Program-made: the position numbers and the translations under genes
In this document: in pieces, positions 23,596 to 33,999 of the stretch
Layout: every line of letters begins with the position of its first letter
Numbering within the stretch: position 1 is the first letter of the stretch
Notes under the pieces: model-generated
What the model was told of the DNA's origin: nothing
Database searches by the model: none
The model's input: only the letters and a program-made list of their open reading frames with translations
Assembly (NCBI GenBank): GCA_025782395.1
Contig: JALGZD010000176.1
Span: 1-64,000, forward strand
Source: a bacterium
Lineage (GTDB): Bacteria > Joyebacterota > Joyebacteria > Joyebacterales > Joyebacteraceae
Direction: 5' to 3'
Length of the DNA: 64,000 bases

Positions 23596-26500
23596 ATGGT
23601 CCCTGAGAGTCGGAGTTGTGCGCACGATCGTGCGGTCGCTGTGCTCCTTCGCATCCCACTGGTCAGCGCACTGACAGCAACACTCATAGCAACAGCAGCA
23701 CTCGCAGGAGGAACAACAGAACCAGAGATCTCGGAAGCAAGTTCACTCCCACTGTGGCAATCGGCTTTCAGATCTGAGACAAGCGCTCCCTTGCAGCCCG
23801 GTTGTAGCACTTCCGCCAAGACTACGCTAAAACTCACTCTCTATGAGAACTCAGACCCCAACCGCGCGGTCTCGCATCAATCCCTGTCTTATCTTACTTC
23901 CGATGGGATTGAGCGAGCACAGCCAGTCGTTCGTCTGGTCGCCCTCCCCGACTGCGACGGCGCCCACATCGCTTCAGTCAGCCTCATTGTTGACGCCGTG
24001 GCAACCTTGCTACCGGAACACGATGCAGCCCGTGTGGCGAGCGTTCTCCAGATCGCCGGCATACGAGATCAGACCGTCGCCGTGATCTCAATTGACTTCG
24101 CGACAATCGCGGCGCTGATGCCGGACGAGCGCGTGACCGCGATCGAGATCGATGTTGTGCCGACCGCTCCTCATGGATCAGTAGCCCGAAACGTCGGGCC
24201 TTTCACAAATGTCTGCGCGCGCACGATACTCAACTACACTCTCCCATCGGATGCGGCACCTGCTTGGCGCCCGATGCCGGGAACGCGTGAGAGCGGCACA
24301 GTGACCTTCTGTTCATCCGTCGCCGAATGTGAACAGAGCGAGATAGATTTCCTTTTCCTCGTCGCCGACGAGTTCCATTCGGCTGCTGCGGTTTACCTGC
24401 TTGCGACGCACCGCGCTGCGTATCTGGGATTGAACGTCGGCATTGTATCAATGTCGGCCGTCGGCGAAACCAGTGCGGAGAACATCCACGACTTCATCCA
24501 GACCGTCTTCGAGACCCAATCAGCGGCCCATTTCGGTGATGGCCATCTCGGATTCGTGCTCCTCATCGGCGACGCATACGCCGACGATAACGAGACACTC
24601 ATGATCCCCGCCTACGACGGATACGGTGGGCAGCAAGTGGCCTCGGATCATTACTATTCCTGTGTGAGCGGAGATGATGATTTTGAGGATGTGATGCTCG
24701 GTCGTCTATCCGTGGGCAACACTGATGAGCTCACTGCCGTAGTCAACAAGGCCCGCAACTACATGCCGCTTCCTTCCGGGGCCCCGTGGCGTGATCAGAC
24801 GGTGCTTATCGGCGGTCTCTTCTACAACGAGAAGGACGACTACGTCGCACTGTTCGATGAGTATGAGGAGATTATCCCGACGGATCACGCGGTGGATCGC
24901 ATCTACCGACATGACTTCGACTCCGATTTCGACTGCGCCATGACGGTGGCTGATGCTTTCAATGAGGGCTACCTGTTTCTGAACTTTGCTGGGGACGGCT
25001 GGATCTCGGAGTGGTATCACACGTTCAGAACGACCCATCTCTCCGCACTCAGCAATGCAGACCGCCTTCCCATCGTTCTCTCGATGGCATGTCTCACGGG
25101 CTGGCTCGACAACACCGCAGAGCCGGACATCCTCGGATCATACGACTGTCTGGCGGAACAGCTCGTCAACCTGCCGGACGCCGGCGCCATAGCGTGCCTG
25201 GCCGCGCCAAGGTACAGCGATGGTGGGTCGTTCCGCACTCTGACAAAAAAGATCTACGAGGCGGCCTTCAACCAGAACTCCCTTTTCCTCGGAGAGACTT
25301 TTGCGGTCGCGAAGCTCCTGCATCTCCAGTCAGGCGGCGACGTGTCATACGTCAGGCATTTCAACCTGTTCGGAGATCCCTCACTCATCTACAAGTGGGA
25401 CGAAGCGCCCGGTGATCTAACCGACCTGACGGCCAAGCCGTATCAGGCCACATGGCTTCCGGAGAACCTGACGGCAGGTGATGACCTCTCTGTCGCGATC
25501 GTAGTCACGAACCAGAGCGTCGTCCAGGCATCATCGGTTGTGGTGCGACTCAGCGATGATTCATCCACGGGCTCCTACGTCTATGATGAGACGATTCCGC
25601 TCATCGACAGCTGGTCATCAGTTGAGATCGAGATCATCGTACCGGCGGTCGCCGCAGGTGCACACACTATAGAAATGGCAGTAGACCCCAACGATGAGAT
25701 CGCCGAGATAGATGAGGGAAACAACTCCTTTACCACGATCCTCTACGCCTATCCTGTCCTTCCTGGATTTCCTGCCGACATCGACAGTCGTCTTATCGGA
25801 GCGACGGTCGTACCGGCGGAGTCCGCTACTCCAGCGATAGCCGTTCTTGATGAACAGGGTCGTGTCTCGAGCGTGCGGCCGGATGGAAACATATCATGGA
25901 CGTCCGGTGCGTCTCTCGGCCCGCTCGACTTCGGGATCGAGAGCCCCCCTGCGGCGGCAGACCTCGACGGAGACGGTGCAAACGAGATCATCTCCACTCG
26001 CAGAATGGGACTCAAGTGCTTCAGCTTCGACGGCGAAGTGCTGTGGGACATCAACACCGACGATCCGATCGGCTCCCCGTTGATTGCCGACGCCGACGCC
26101 GACACCGATCTCGATATCGTCGTGGCCATGAAGGGACTATGGGGGGCGCCGTCGACTTTGTCCGCATTCGACGAGGACGGTGCGGTCATCTGGATGCATG
26201 AGATTGGGCCGGGCATTCACATTGAATCCCAGCTCGCCGCAGGCGACATGGATATGGACGGCCGCGTCGATTTCGTTTTCGTCTCGTCGATCGGTGATCT
26301 CACGGCTATGACAAACATAGACGGTGAGTCCTTCGACCTCTGGCAGCCGGTTCACATCGACGCGTCCCTTCCCACAGTCCTGGCCATCGGTGATGTCGAC
26401 GACGATGGCTTACTCGAGATTCTCTGCGGCGGGTCCGAGCTCTATTGCATCAGCTCAGAGAGCGGTTCTGTTGCCTGGAGCCTGCCACTGGGCGATGATG

Positions 26501-28260
26501 TCGTCTCTCTCGCTCTCGCAGACATGGACGCGGACGGCATCCCCGAGATACTCGCGGGCACGGCATCCGGAACCCTTCACATGATTGACGCGGGTGTCCC
26601 TGTGTGGTCGACGCCTCTCAGCGATGCAATAGGCAGCTCTGCCGTCGTCGCCGACGTCTACGGCGACGAAAACCTGGAGGTCGTCATCGGATCCGCATCG
26701 GGCTACGTTCACGTGCTCGATGCATCGGGCGATGAAGTCTTCGCCCCGATCCCGATTCCGGGGGGATGCGCTACTCCTACGGCCATCGATCTGGATGAAG
26801 ACGGCTCTCTCGAACTCACCGTCACATCTCTGGACGGGAGAGTCTATGCTTTCTCATTCGCTTCGGAGCCGCCGGAGGAAGATAGGGCAGCAGCGCCCGA
26901 GTGGAACGGGATCGGAGGCACACCCGGACACCGCGGTATCTACGCCCAGCCGCTCAACGGAGATATCACATCCGATCTCCTCCTCACGGGACGCTGTGTT
27001 CTGGCCGGGGACGTTACAGTCACACCTGAAGCGACACTCGTAATCGCTCCTGGAACGGCTATCACGGTCAAGTCCGCCGAGCCGCCGACGATCAGAATAG
27101 ACGGGGCCCTGACCGCCGTCGGTACCGCTGAGAACAGGATCGCGTTCTCCGCGACTCAGGGCAGCAGGCAGCAAAGCTGGGTGGGTCTTGATTTCGGGGC
27201 CGGAACGAGCAGTTCACTGGCGCATTGCACGATCACCGACGCTGACGTAGCTCTGGCCGGAAGCCACGCCAACCTGATCGTGTCCGACTGTCTCCTTGAT
27301 GGAAACGGCTTCGGTGCGTATCTCGACACTTGTACAGTAGCCATCACCCGCTCGGGTTTCTCCGCCTGCGACAGCCTGGGTGCGCACTTCAGTGACGGAA
27401 GCGGTACGGTCATTGATTGCTCGTTTGACCAGAACTACCTCGCGGGCGTAAAGCTGACGGCGTCGGCGAGCCACGCATTCAGTGGCTGCTCATTTTCTGA
27501 AACGAACTCGGGAAGTGGCGTCGACCTCTCGAAATTCGTCACTGCCTCCTTTGACTCGTGCGGCATATCCGGCAACGCTACGCATGGCGTCTGCATCAAC
27601 AACTCATCTCCGGAGTTCACGGGCTGTACGATCGCCGACAATGGTGCTGACGGAGTGGACTGTCGCAAGACCGCCTCCCCCAGATTCACGGGCAACACGA
27701 TTACCGGCAACCGAACCGGCGTTTGTTCCAACACAGGATCCCATCCCAATCTCGGCGACGACATGTACCCTGACACCGGCTACAACATCATCGCCGGCAA
27801 CCAGATGGCGGCTGTTGCAAACTACGGTGGACCGGAGAACCCGATCTATGCGCGGCGCAACTGGTGGGGCTCCGCTCCTCCAAGTGGAAGGATCTTCATC
27901 GGCCATGTGCTCTACGAACCGTTCCTGACAGCACCGCCTGAAGCAGATCTGAAACTTGAGGGTGATGAGATGCTCCCCTCTATCTTCGGGCTTTCGCAGA
28001 ATTCCCCCAACCCCTTCAACCCCATCACGACGCTCTCCTATGACGTGCCGTCCCAGGGTGGCAAAGTCGAGATCACTATCTACAACACCCTTGGCAGGCG
28101 TGTGGCCGCTCTTGTGTCTGGTCACCACGATGCCGGCACGTACCTCATCACCTGGAATGGACGCGACCAAGCAAACCAGAAGCTTGCAAGCGGCATCTAC
28201 TTCGCTAGAATGGTGGCGCCGGGTTTCGCCTCGACCACGAAGATGATTCTCCTCAAGTAA
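23596..28260 (+). CDS. Giant secreted gingipain-fold (C25-like) protein with CARDB, FG-GAP/VCBS, beta-helix and C-terminal sorting domain
   Basis: About 1554 aa from ATG 23596 (AGGAGGAG 12 nt upstream; ATG 23545 is in frame but lacks a site). Signal peptide-like hydrophobic stretch near residues 20-40 (LVSALTATLIATAALAGG). About 240-610: peptidase C25 fold (DFLFLVADEF, GFVLLIGDAY, MLGRLSVGNTDEL). The catalytic Cys is kept (SMACLTG, Cys499), but the GHG motif reads AGDG with Asp467 in place of His. Next a CARDB-type beta-sandwich (about 625-730), seven or so FG-GAP/VCBS-like repeats (AADLDGDGANEI, ADADADTDLDI, DMDADGIPEI; about 750-1100), a right-handed beta-helix (about 1130-1450) and a FlgD-like/type IX C-terminal domain (SPNPFNPITTLSYDVP ... 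SGIYFARM). Secretion to the surface is likely; protease activity is doubtful. Confidence 0.85.
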   Translation: MVPESRSCAHDRAVAVLLRIPLVSALTATLIATAALAGGTTEPEISEASSLPLWQSAFRSETSAPLQPGCSTSAKTTLKLTLYENSDPNRAVSHQSLSYLTSDGIERAQPVVRLVALPDCDGAHIASVSLIVDAVATLLPEHDAARVASVLQIAGIRDQTVAVISIDFATIAALMPDERVTAIEIDVVPTAPHGSVARNVGPFTNVCARTILNYTLPSDAAPAWRPMPGTRESGTVTFCSSVAECEQSEIDFLFLVADEFHSAAAVYLLATHRAAYLGLNVGIVSMSAVGETSAENIHDFIQTVFETQSAAHFGDGHLGFVLLIGDAYADDNETLMIPAYDGYGGQQVASDHYYSCVSGDDDFEDVMLGRLSVGNTDELTAVVNKARNYMPLPSGAPWRDQTVLIGGLFYNEKDDYVALFDEYEEIIPTDHAVDRIYRHDFDSDFDCAMTVADAFNEGYLFLNFAGDGWISEWYHTFRTTHLSALSNADRLPIVLSMACLTGWLDNTAEPDILGSYDCLAEQLVNLPDAGAIACLAAPRYSDGGSFRTLTKKIYEAAFNQNSLFLGETFAVAKLLHLQSGGDVSYVRHFNLFGDPSLIYKWDEAPGDLTDLTAKPYQATWLPENLTAGDDLSVAIVVTNQSVVQASSVVVRLSDDSSTGSYVYDETIPLIDSWSSVEIEIIVPAVAAGAHTIEMAVDPNDEIAEIDEGNNSFTTILYAYPVLPGFPADIDSRLIGATVVPAESATPAIAVLDEQGRVSSVRPDGNISWTSGASLGPLDFGIESPPAAADLDGDGANEIISTRRMGLKCFSFDGEVLWDINTDDPIGSPLIADADADTDLDIVVAMKGLWGAPSTLSAFDEDGAVIWMHEIGPGIHIESQLAAGDMDMDGRVDFVFVSSIGDLTAMTNIDGESFDLWQPVHIDASLPTVLAIGDVDDDGLLEILCGGSELYCISSESGSVAWSLPLGDDVVSLALADMDADGIPEILAGTASGTLHMIDAGVPVWSTPLSDAIGSSAVVADVYGDENLEVVIGSASGYVHVLDASGDEVFAPIPIPGGCATPTAIDLDEDGSLELTVTSLDGRVYAFSFASEPPEEDRAAAPEWNGIGGTPGHRGIYAQPLNGDITSDLLLTGRCVLAGDVTVTPEATLVIAPGTAITVKSAEPPTIRIDGALTAVGTAENRIAFSATQGSRQQSWVGLDFGAGTSSSLAHCTITDADVALAGSHANLIVSDCLLDGNGFGAYLDTCTVAITRSGFSACDSLGAHFSDGSGTVIDCSFDQNYLAGVKLTASASHAFSGCSFSETNSGSGVDLSKFVTASFDSCGISGNATHGVCINNSSPEFTGCTIADNGADGVDCRKTASPRFTGNTITGNRTGVCSNTGSHPNLGDDMYPDTGYNIIAGNQMAAVANYGGPENPIYARRNWWGSAPPSGRIFIGHVLYEPFLTAPPEADLKLEGDEMLPSIFGLSQNSPNPFNPITTLSYDVPSQGGKVEITIYNTLGRRVAALVSGHHDAGTYLITWNGRDQANQKLASGIYFARMVAPGFASTTKMILLK

Positions 28261-28359
28261 CCACATCGAGGAACAACGGCAGCGAATCCGGCAGACTCGC
28301 ACTGAACCTGCGATTCCGCGCGCACTGTGTGGACCACCGCAGCCTGAAAGGAAAGAAAC

Positions 28360-29337
28360 ATGTCACAGGTGAACCACATCGGCCTCCTCACGAGCGGTGG
28401 AGATTCCCCCGGAATGAACGCGGCCATAAGAGCGATTGTGCGAACGGCCCTCGCAGGCGGCACCACCGTCACCGGAATCATGCGCGGTTTCTCCGGACTT
28501 CTCGACAGCGAGTTCGTCGAGATGACGCCGAGGTCAGTCTCGAACATCATCCAGCTCGGCGGAACCATCCTCAAGACCAGCCGCTGCCTCGATTTCTACG
28601 AGACTGAGGGGCGTTCCCGCGCAGCAGGAATCCTGAAGGAGAAGGGTATCGACTGTGTCGTCGGGGTCGGCGGAAACGGAACTTTCAGGGGACTCAACTT
28701 GCTCGGCAAGGAACATGGTATCCGGGTAGTGGGTGTGCCCAGCACGATCGACAACGATATCCCGGGCACCGACATAACGATAGGATTCAGCACGGCTGCC
28801 AATACCGCGCTCGAATCGATAGACAAGATCCGTGACACCGCGGCCTCGCACGATCGCCTCTTTTTCATAGAGGTCATGGGCCGGCACTGCGGCGCGCTGG
28901 CGCTTGAGGTCGGACTCGCCGGCGGCGCGGAGGCCATTCTCATCCCTGAGGTCGAAGTCGATCTCGATCGAGTCGACCGGATAGTGCGCGACGGCCGTCA
29001 GCGCGGCAAGGGGAGTTTCATCATCGTTGTGGCGGAAGGGGCCCTGGAGGGTGGCGCAATGGCTGCCGCAAAGGGCATTAAAGAGCGCACGGGCGTGGAC
29101 TATCGTGTGAGCGTGCTCGGCCACGTCCAGCGAGGGGGCTCCCCAACCTCCTACGACCGGACCCTTGCCAGCCGCATGGGACGCGAGGCTGTAGTTGCTC
29201 TCATGTCCGGAGAGACCGACTGCATGGTGGCCGTCGTCTGCAACGAGATGAAGCTGGTTCCTCTTTCCGTCACCTGGGCGGAGAAGAAGGACACGAACTT
29301 GGAACTCCTGGGTGTTGCGGAGATCACGGCGAGTTAG
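28360..29337 (+). CDS. pfkA: 6-phosphofructokinase
   Basis: Glycolytic phosphofructokinase of the PfkA family, 325 aa. [13 protein letters not shown] at the N-terminus, the catalytic [12 protein letters not shown] loop, [10 protein letters not shown] and [12 protein letters not shown] are all diagnostic. The nucleotide-binding motif reads GGNGTFRG, with Asn106 at the position that is Asp in E. coli Pfk (GGDGS); this variant occurs in other bacterial Pfk branches, so phosphoryl donor (ATP or PPi) is left open. AAAGGAAAG precedes the ATG. The stop overlaps the stop of the convergent clpB by 4 nt. Confidence 0.92.
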   Translation: MSQVNHIGLLTSGGDSPGMNAAIRAIVRTALAGGTTVTGIMRGFSGLLDSEFVEMTPRSVSNIIQLGGTILKTSRCLDFYETEGRSRAAGILKEKGIDCVVGVGGNGTFRGLNLLGKEHGIRVVGVPSTIDNDIPGTDITIGFSTAANTALESIDKIRDTAASHDRLFFIEVMGRHCGALALEVGLAGGAEAILIPEVEVDLDRVDRIVRDGRQRGKGSFIIVVAEGALEGGAMAAAKGIKERTGVDYRVSVLGHVQRGGSPTSYDRTLASRMGREAVVALMSGETDCMVAVVCNEMKLVPLSVTWAEKKDTNLELLGVAEITAS

Positions 29338-31934
29338 GACAAGTTGCGAGAAGACAACCGGAACACCACCTCTCCATCCTTTGCATCCACAATCACCGTG
29401 TCACCGTTCTTCAGTTCACCCTCCAGGATCTTCACTGCGAGGGGATTCTGTATTTCGCGCTGGAGCACCCGCTTGAGCGGCCTGGCTCCGTAGACCGGGT
29501 CGAATCCCTCGCGAGCTATCATCTCTCTCGCGGCATCGGTGAGTTCAACTCTCATCTTGCGCTCGGCAAGAAGAACCTGCAGCCGCCTGAGTTGAATGTC
29601 CACGATCACCTTGATCTCATCAAGCGTGAGCGCATTGAAGACAATCACTTCATCTATCCGATTCAGGAACTCCGGACGGAACTGAGCCCGGAGCGCTTCC
29701 ATCACCCGTCTGCCCATCTCCTCGTGATCGCCCCCGTCGAGTTCCTGGATCAACTGACTTCCGACGTTGGATGTCATGATGACGATAGTGTTGGTGAAAT
29801 CCACTGTCCTCCCATGCCCGTCCGTCAACCGCCCGTCATCCAGGATCTGAAGCAGCACGTTGAAGACATCGGGGTGCGCTTTCTCTATCTCGTCCATCAG
29901 AACGACCGAGTACGGCCTGCGGCGGACCGCCTCCGTGAGGTATCCGCCCTCCTCATAGCCAACGTAGCCCGGAGGAGCACCGATGAGACGCGCGACCGAG
30001 TGCTTCTCCATAAATTCCGACATGTCTATCCGAACCATGGCGTCCTCATCATCGAACAGGAATTCCGCCAGCGCCCGGCCGAGCTCGGTCTTTCCCACAC
30101 CGGTCGGACCCATGAATATGAACGAACCTATCGGCCGACGCGGGTCCTGGAGCCCCGCGCGCGCGCGCCTGACAGAATCCGAGACGACGCGAATGGCCTC
30201 CTCCTGACCGACGACCCGCAGCCTCAGCCTGTCTTCCATGTTGAGGAGCTTTTCCTTCTCGCCTTCAAGCATCTTCGAGACGGGGATGCCCGTCCATATC
30301 GACACGACGGCCGCGATATCGTCCTCGTCGACCTCCTCTTTGAGCATCTGCCGGTCCTTCTGGAGTTCGGCCAGTTGTGCGTTTTCGCGCGCGAGCTTCT
30401 TCTCAAGTTCCGTCAGCGTGCCGTAACGAAGCTCCGCGGCCCTGTTCAGATCACCCTGCCGTTCCGCGCGTTCGTACTCCGCCTTCGCGCTCTCGATCTC
30501 AGCCTTCGTTTCACGGATCGACTTTATCGCACCCTTCTCGTTCTCCCAGTGAACCTTCATCTCTGAAGAACGCTCGTTGAGGTCCGCCAACTCCTGCTCT
30601 ATCTTTGCCAGCCGCTCCTTCGACGCCTCGTCTTTCTCCTTCATCATCGCCTGGCGCTCGATCTCGAGCTGTACGATCCTGCGCTCGACCTGGTCGAGCT
30701 CCTCCGGCATCGAGTCTATCTGTACTCTCAGACGTGATGCCGCTTCATCCATCAGGTCGACGGCCTTGTCCGGAAGGAACCGGTCTGTTATGTAGCGGTG
30801 AGACAGGGTCGCGGCTGCGACGAGAGCCGTGTCCTTGATACGAACACCGTGGTGAACCTCATATCGTTCCTTGAGGCCTCTCAAGATCGCGATCGTATCC
30901 TCCACAGTTGGCTCGGCGACGAGGACCGGCTGGAATCGCCGCTCGAGCGCTGCATCCTTTTCGATGTGCTTCCTGTACTCGTCGAGCGTGGTCGCACCAA
31001 CCGCGTGAAGTTCACCCCGTGCAAGAGCAGGCTTGAGCATGTTGGAGGCATCCATCGCCCCCTCGGCCGCCCCTGCACCGACAATCGTGTGCATCTCATC
31101 TATGAACAGGATAACCTCTCCGTTGGACTCCTGGATCTCGCGGAGCACCGCCTTGAGACGATCCTCAAACTCACCCCTGTACTTCGCCCCCGCCACGAGC
31201 GCGCCCATGTCGAGCGCTTTGACACGCTTGTTCTTGAGCCCCTCTGGAACGTCGCCGGCCACGATCCGCTGCGCGAGACCCTCGACGATGGCCGTCTTGC
31301 CGACACCCGGCTCCCCGATCAGGATCGGGTTGTTCTTGGTTCTCCGTGAGAGCACCTGGATAACGCGTCGTATCTCCTCGTCGCGGCCGATGACGGGATC
31401 GAGCTTGCCCGCACGGGCGCGGTCGGTGAGATCCTGACTGTAGCGCGCGAGTGCCTGGTACTTCTCCTCGGGGTTGGCGTCAGTTACGCGCTGACCACCC
31501 CGGATATCCTTCAAGACCTTGAAGATGTTCTCCCGCGTGGCGCCCGATTCCCTGAGGATCGCGCCGGCTGGAGACTCCTTCTCGTCGGAGAGAGCAACCA
31601 GAAGATGCTCGGTGCTGACATACTCGTCCTTGAGTTGCTGCGCCTCGTTCCAGGCAGTTCCGAGCACGGACTTGAATGTCGCTGCGGGGTATGTGTCCAC
31701 GCCACCGCCCCGGACTTGTGGCAGCCTGTTCAGCTCCTTCTCCACCCTTCCCCGGATACCAGAGATGTCCGCGCCCAGGCGCTGCAGAACCGGGATAACG
31801 ATGCCCTCGCGCTGATCCAGAAGTGTGTAGAGCAGATGCTCCGTAGTCATCTCCTGGTGATCTCGAGTCATCGCGAGATTTCGGGCGGCCTCAATGGCTT
31901 CCTGCGCCTTGAGAGTAAAGCGGTCCAGTCTCAT
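29334..31934 (-). CDS. clpB: ClpB disaggregase (Hsp100)
   Basis: Cytosolic hexameric AAA+ chaperone that pulls proteins out of aggregates with DnaK. 866 aa from ATG 31934, which has AGGAGG 7 nt upstream (an in-frame start at 31973 lacks one). Order: Clp N domain ([21 protein letters not shown]), first AAA+ with GEPGVGKT, long M-domain coiled coil (about 400-530), second AAA+ with GPTGVGKT, and the C-terminal D2-small domain ([16 protein letters not shown]). Length and domain order are standard. A CIRCE element or clear sigma32 promoter is not visible upstream. Confidence 0.97.
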   Translation of the reverse strand: MRLDRFTLKAQEAIEAARNLAMTRDHQEMTTEHLLYTLLDQREGIVIPVLQRLGADISGIRGRVEKELNRLPQVRGGGVDTYPAATFKSVLGTAWNEAQQLKDEYVSTEHLLVALSDEKESPAGAILRESGATRENIFKVLKDIRGGQRVTDANPEEKYQALARYSQDLTDRARAGKLDPVIGRDEEIRRVIQVLSRRTKNNPILIGEPGVGKTAIVEGLAQRIVAGDVPEGLKNKRVKALDMGALVAGAKYRGEFEDRLKAVLREIQESNGEVILFIDEMHTIVGAGAAEGAMDASNMLKPALARGELHAVGATTLDEYRKHIEKDAALERRFQPVLVAEPTVEDTIAILRGLKERYEVHHGVRIKDTALVAAATLSHRYITDRFLPDKAVDLMDEAASRLRVQIDSMPEELDQVERRIVQLEIERQAMMKEKDEASKERLAKIEQELADLNERSSEMKVHWENEKGAIKSIRETKAEIESAKAEYERAERQGDLNRAAELRYGTLTELEKKLARENAQLAELQKDRQMLKEEVDEDDIAAVVSIWTGIPVSKMLEGEKEKLLNMEDRLRLRVVGQEEAIRVVSDSVRRARAGLQDPRRPIGSFIFMGPTGVGKTELGRALAEFLFDDEDAMVRIDMSEFMEKHSVARLIGAPPGYVGYEEGGYLTEAVRRRPYSVVLMDEIEKAHPDVFNVLLQILDDGRLTDGHGRTVDFTNTIVIMTSNVGSQLIQELDGGDHEEMGRRVMEALRAQFRPEFLNRIDEVIVFNALTLDEIKVIVDIQLRRLQVLLAERKMRVELTDAAREMIAREGFDPVYGARPLKRVLQREIQNPLAVKILEGELKNGDTVIVDAKDGEVVFRLSSRNLS

Positions 31935-32068
31935 TCGTCTTCCTCCTGTGTACGGAAATCCCGCATCGGCCAAGGTCCTGCGGATCCGGTAGCAGCGATC
32001 GACGACTCATGCTTCGGCTACGACCGGTCCCATCGGGGGCGCCGCCGAACCTTCTGCGACACACCCAC

Positions 32069-32097
32069 AGCCTAGGACTATGCGGGTTAAGCCTCAA
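32069..32097 (-). promoter_or_regulatory. Weak candidate promoter for clpB
   Basis: Minus-strand TTGAGG (32097-32092), 17-bp spacer, TAGGCT (32074-32069), 135 nt upstream of the clpB start. The -10 element is poor, so the call is tentative. Confidence 0.25.
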
Positions 32098-32125
32098 TAG
32101 ATTAGATGCCGAGGGCCGTACTTGG

Positions 32126-32166
32126 ATGCCGGGATTCGCACCCGGACGCGCGAATCCCCGAGGCAT
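32126..32166. repeat. Bulged inverted repeat between the beta-helix gene and clpB
   Basis: GGGATTCGC (32131-32139) pairs with GCGAATCCC (32150-32158), and ATGCC (32126-32130) with GGCAT (32162-32166), leaving a 3-nt bulge: a 14-bp stem in all. There is no T-run on either side. It sits in a 343-nt gene-free stretch (31935-32277) after the leftward secreted-protein gene and may be that unit's 3' structure. Apart from this and the weak promoter, the gap shows nothing. Confidence 0.5.
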
Positions 32167-32277
32167 GGTACCCCAGGGATTCGTCTGGAGAGGTCGGTTG
32201 CCTATTTGTCGCAAGTGCGCATTTGTTTGACACCGACCAGTCCGGTTCGCCTCTTCTGGATCTCGCTTGTGGCGATA

Positions 32278-33999
32278 CTACTTCAGAAGAACCATTCTCC
32301 TGACATCGGTGTGCTCACCTGCCTGAAGCCGGCAGAAATAGACGCCCGAAGCCACGCTGCTCCCGACGGCATCGGTTCCGTCCCACGCGACTTCGTGATT
32401 TCCCGGCGCCAGCTCGCCGGCTCTGAGAATCGTCCTGACGATGCGGCCGGCGGCATCGTAGATGACGATGTCTACGGGTGAGGTCTGCCCAAGCCGGAAG
32501 GCCACCATGGTCCTCGGGTTGAATGGGTTCGGGGAGATGCCGAGAATGCTGCTACCACCCACCGGCACGTTGTAATCAACCCCGGTTGCATCAAGGTCGT
32601 AGTCGGTGTTCTGCGGGTCGAAGTTCGTCCAGTTCGCCGCCCACTGGCTCTCCATGCCGCGCGACGGGTCAAAGGCTCCGCGGTACGTCACCTGCTGGAA
32701 GTAGGAGGCGACGTCCGGATGCACCCAGTTGGCCGGCGTGGTGACGAGCTCCGATGTCGATAGAGGAATGGGGTTCGGGTTGTTAAGGTCACTCATGTCC
32801 GTGAGGCCGACCGAACTCGGCATGCGCGGCTGCGACTGGGTCGGGTCATTCCCCGGCTCCGCGTCAAACCAAGCCGTCACCTCGGCCCAGCGCCCCTCGT
32901 CGTGGATGCTCGAGGAGCCGCTCGGCGTGGCGCTCGCCTGGACACTCGTGTGGTGCACGTTCATCGTGTCAGTCAGAGCGAAGTTCTGTGTACAGGCGTC
33001 GCGGACGCTGAAACCCCACGGGAAACCCATGATGACCGAGTTGTGGAGCTTGTGTTTCGTGCAGCGACGCAGCACAGCGCTGTACTCGAAGGCATGTCCC
33101 GGTGGGAGGTTGCCTACGAGGGCGTCGGTTCGTTCGGGCCCGACGATCGTGCAGTTGGCGAATATCGTCGAAGTGATCGGTGGCGTCAGTCCAGCGGGCT
33201 TGTAGCTGTCGGATTCGAATCCGTTGCTCTGGCCTTCGGCATCCGACCAGTCGGGATCGCGCAAGCAGAAGCAGAACTGGTGCCTACCCGAATGACCAAA
33301 GTCGGTGTCGAACACGTCATCGAGACCACCCAACACGCACAGGTAGTCACTGTTGCAGTTGCCGCCGAACCACTCAAAGCTGTCGTCGTTCGAGTAGCTC
33401 ACCTGGACGTGATGGATCTCGGTGTTCCGTCCGACGCCCCCCATCGTGAGCCCGTTGACCTCGTTGCCTTCCTCTATGCGGTGGCCGGGGAACTCGATCC
33501 GACAGTAGTAGAACTCACCGGAGTCATCATCGGGATCGTTCCCGCCGAAGTGCCCTTCTATGAGACCTCCCTCGATGACAGGGTTGACGCGGTTCACCGG
33601 AGCGTTGCCAAGGATGATAACGCCGCCCCAATCGCCCGGGTTCCGTTCGGCCGGCTCCTTCATACTCGTGAAGACGATGGGCCGTTCCTCGCTGCCGGTG
33701 GCGTGGATTTCACCGCCCCGCGCAACAACGAGGGTCGCGGTCGTGTCGCCCATGACGACGGTGCCTTCCGGAATCGTGAGGGTGTAGAGCGAATCGACGT
33801 AGTAGAACCCCGTCAGGACGTAAAGCGTGTCGGCGGACAGAGTGCGGTGCCAACTCTGATGATACGATTCCTCCGCGTGTTCCGGACCGGTCCCTGGACC
33901 GAGCACTACTTGGGGCTTCCAACCAGCGAAAGCCTGCGCGCCCAGAACGGTACTCAGGATCAGGACCAGCAGGATTCCTGTCTTGACGCATGACTTCAT
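32278..33999 (-). CDS. Secreted beta-helix protein with type IX-like C-terminal domain
   Basis: 573 aa with a signal peptide (GILLVLILSTVLGAQAFA). The body matches a family often seen in Bacteroidota and relatives beside TonB receptors: LTIPEGTVVMGD, a right-handed beta-helix opening with GGEIHATGSEERPIVFTS, NPGDWGGVIILGNAPVN, GGNDPDDDSGEFYYCRIEFPG and SNDDSFEWFGG. The last about 80 residues are a FlgD-like/type A sorting domain (SPNPFNPRTMVAFRLG...SGVYFCRLQ...RRMVLLK). GAGAGGAGT lies 7 nt before the ATG. It lies 286 nt downstream of the TonB receptor in the same direction, so joint expression and a surface role with that receptor are plausible. Function is not established. Confidence 0.85.
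   Translation of the reverse strand: MKSCVKTGILLVLILSTVLGAQAFAGWKPQVVLGPGTGPEHAEESYHQSWHRTLSADTLYVLTGFYYVDSLYTLTIPEGTVVMGDTTATLVVARGGEIHATGSEERPIVFTSMKEPAERNPGDWGGVIILGNAPVNRVNPVIEGGLIEGHFGGNDPDDDSGEFYYCRIEFPGHRIEEGNEVNGLTMGGVGRNTEIHHVQVSYSNDDSFEWFGGNCNSDYLCVLGGLDDVFDTDFGHSGRHQFCFCLRDPDWSDAEGQSNGFESDSYKPAGLTPPITSTIFANCTIVGPERTDALVGNLPPGHAFEYSAVLRRCTKHKLHNSVIMGFPWGFSVRDACTQNFALTDTMNVHHTSVQASATPSGSSSIHDEGRWAEVTAWFDAEPGNDPTQSQPRMPSSVGLTDMSDLNNPNPIPLSTSELVTTPANWVHPDVASYFQQVTYRGAFDPSRGMESQWAANWTNFDPQNTDYDLDATGVDYNVPVGGSSILGISPNPFNPRTMVAFRLGQTSPVDIVIYDAAGRIVRTILRAGELAPGNHEVAWDGTDAVGSSVASGVYFCRLQAGEHTDVRRMVLLK

Noticed and set aside
28360-29337. Pfk as inactive because of the Asn in GGNGT
   Set aside because: All catalytic-loop residues (TIDND, MGR) are intact and the Asn variant is seen in other Pfk lineages.
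32101-32170. tRNA-like T arm on the minus strand (CCGGG-TGCGAAT-CCCGG)
   Set aside because: The arm and loop resemble a T arm, but no matching 5' acceptor strand, D arm or anticodon arm can be folded; treated as a plain inverted repeat.
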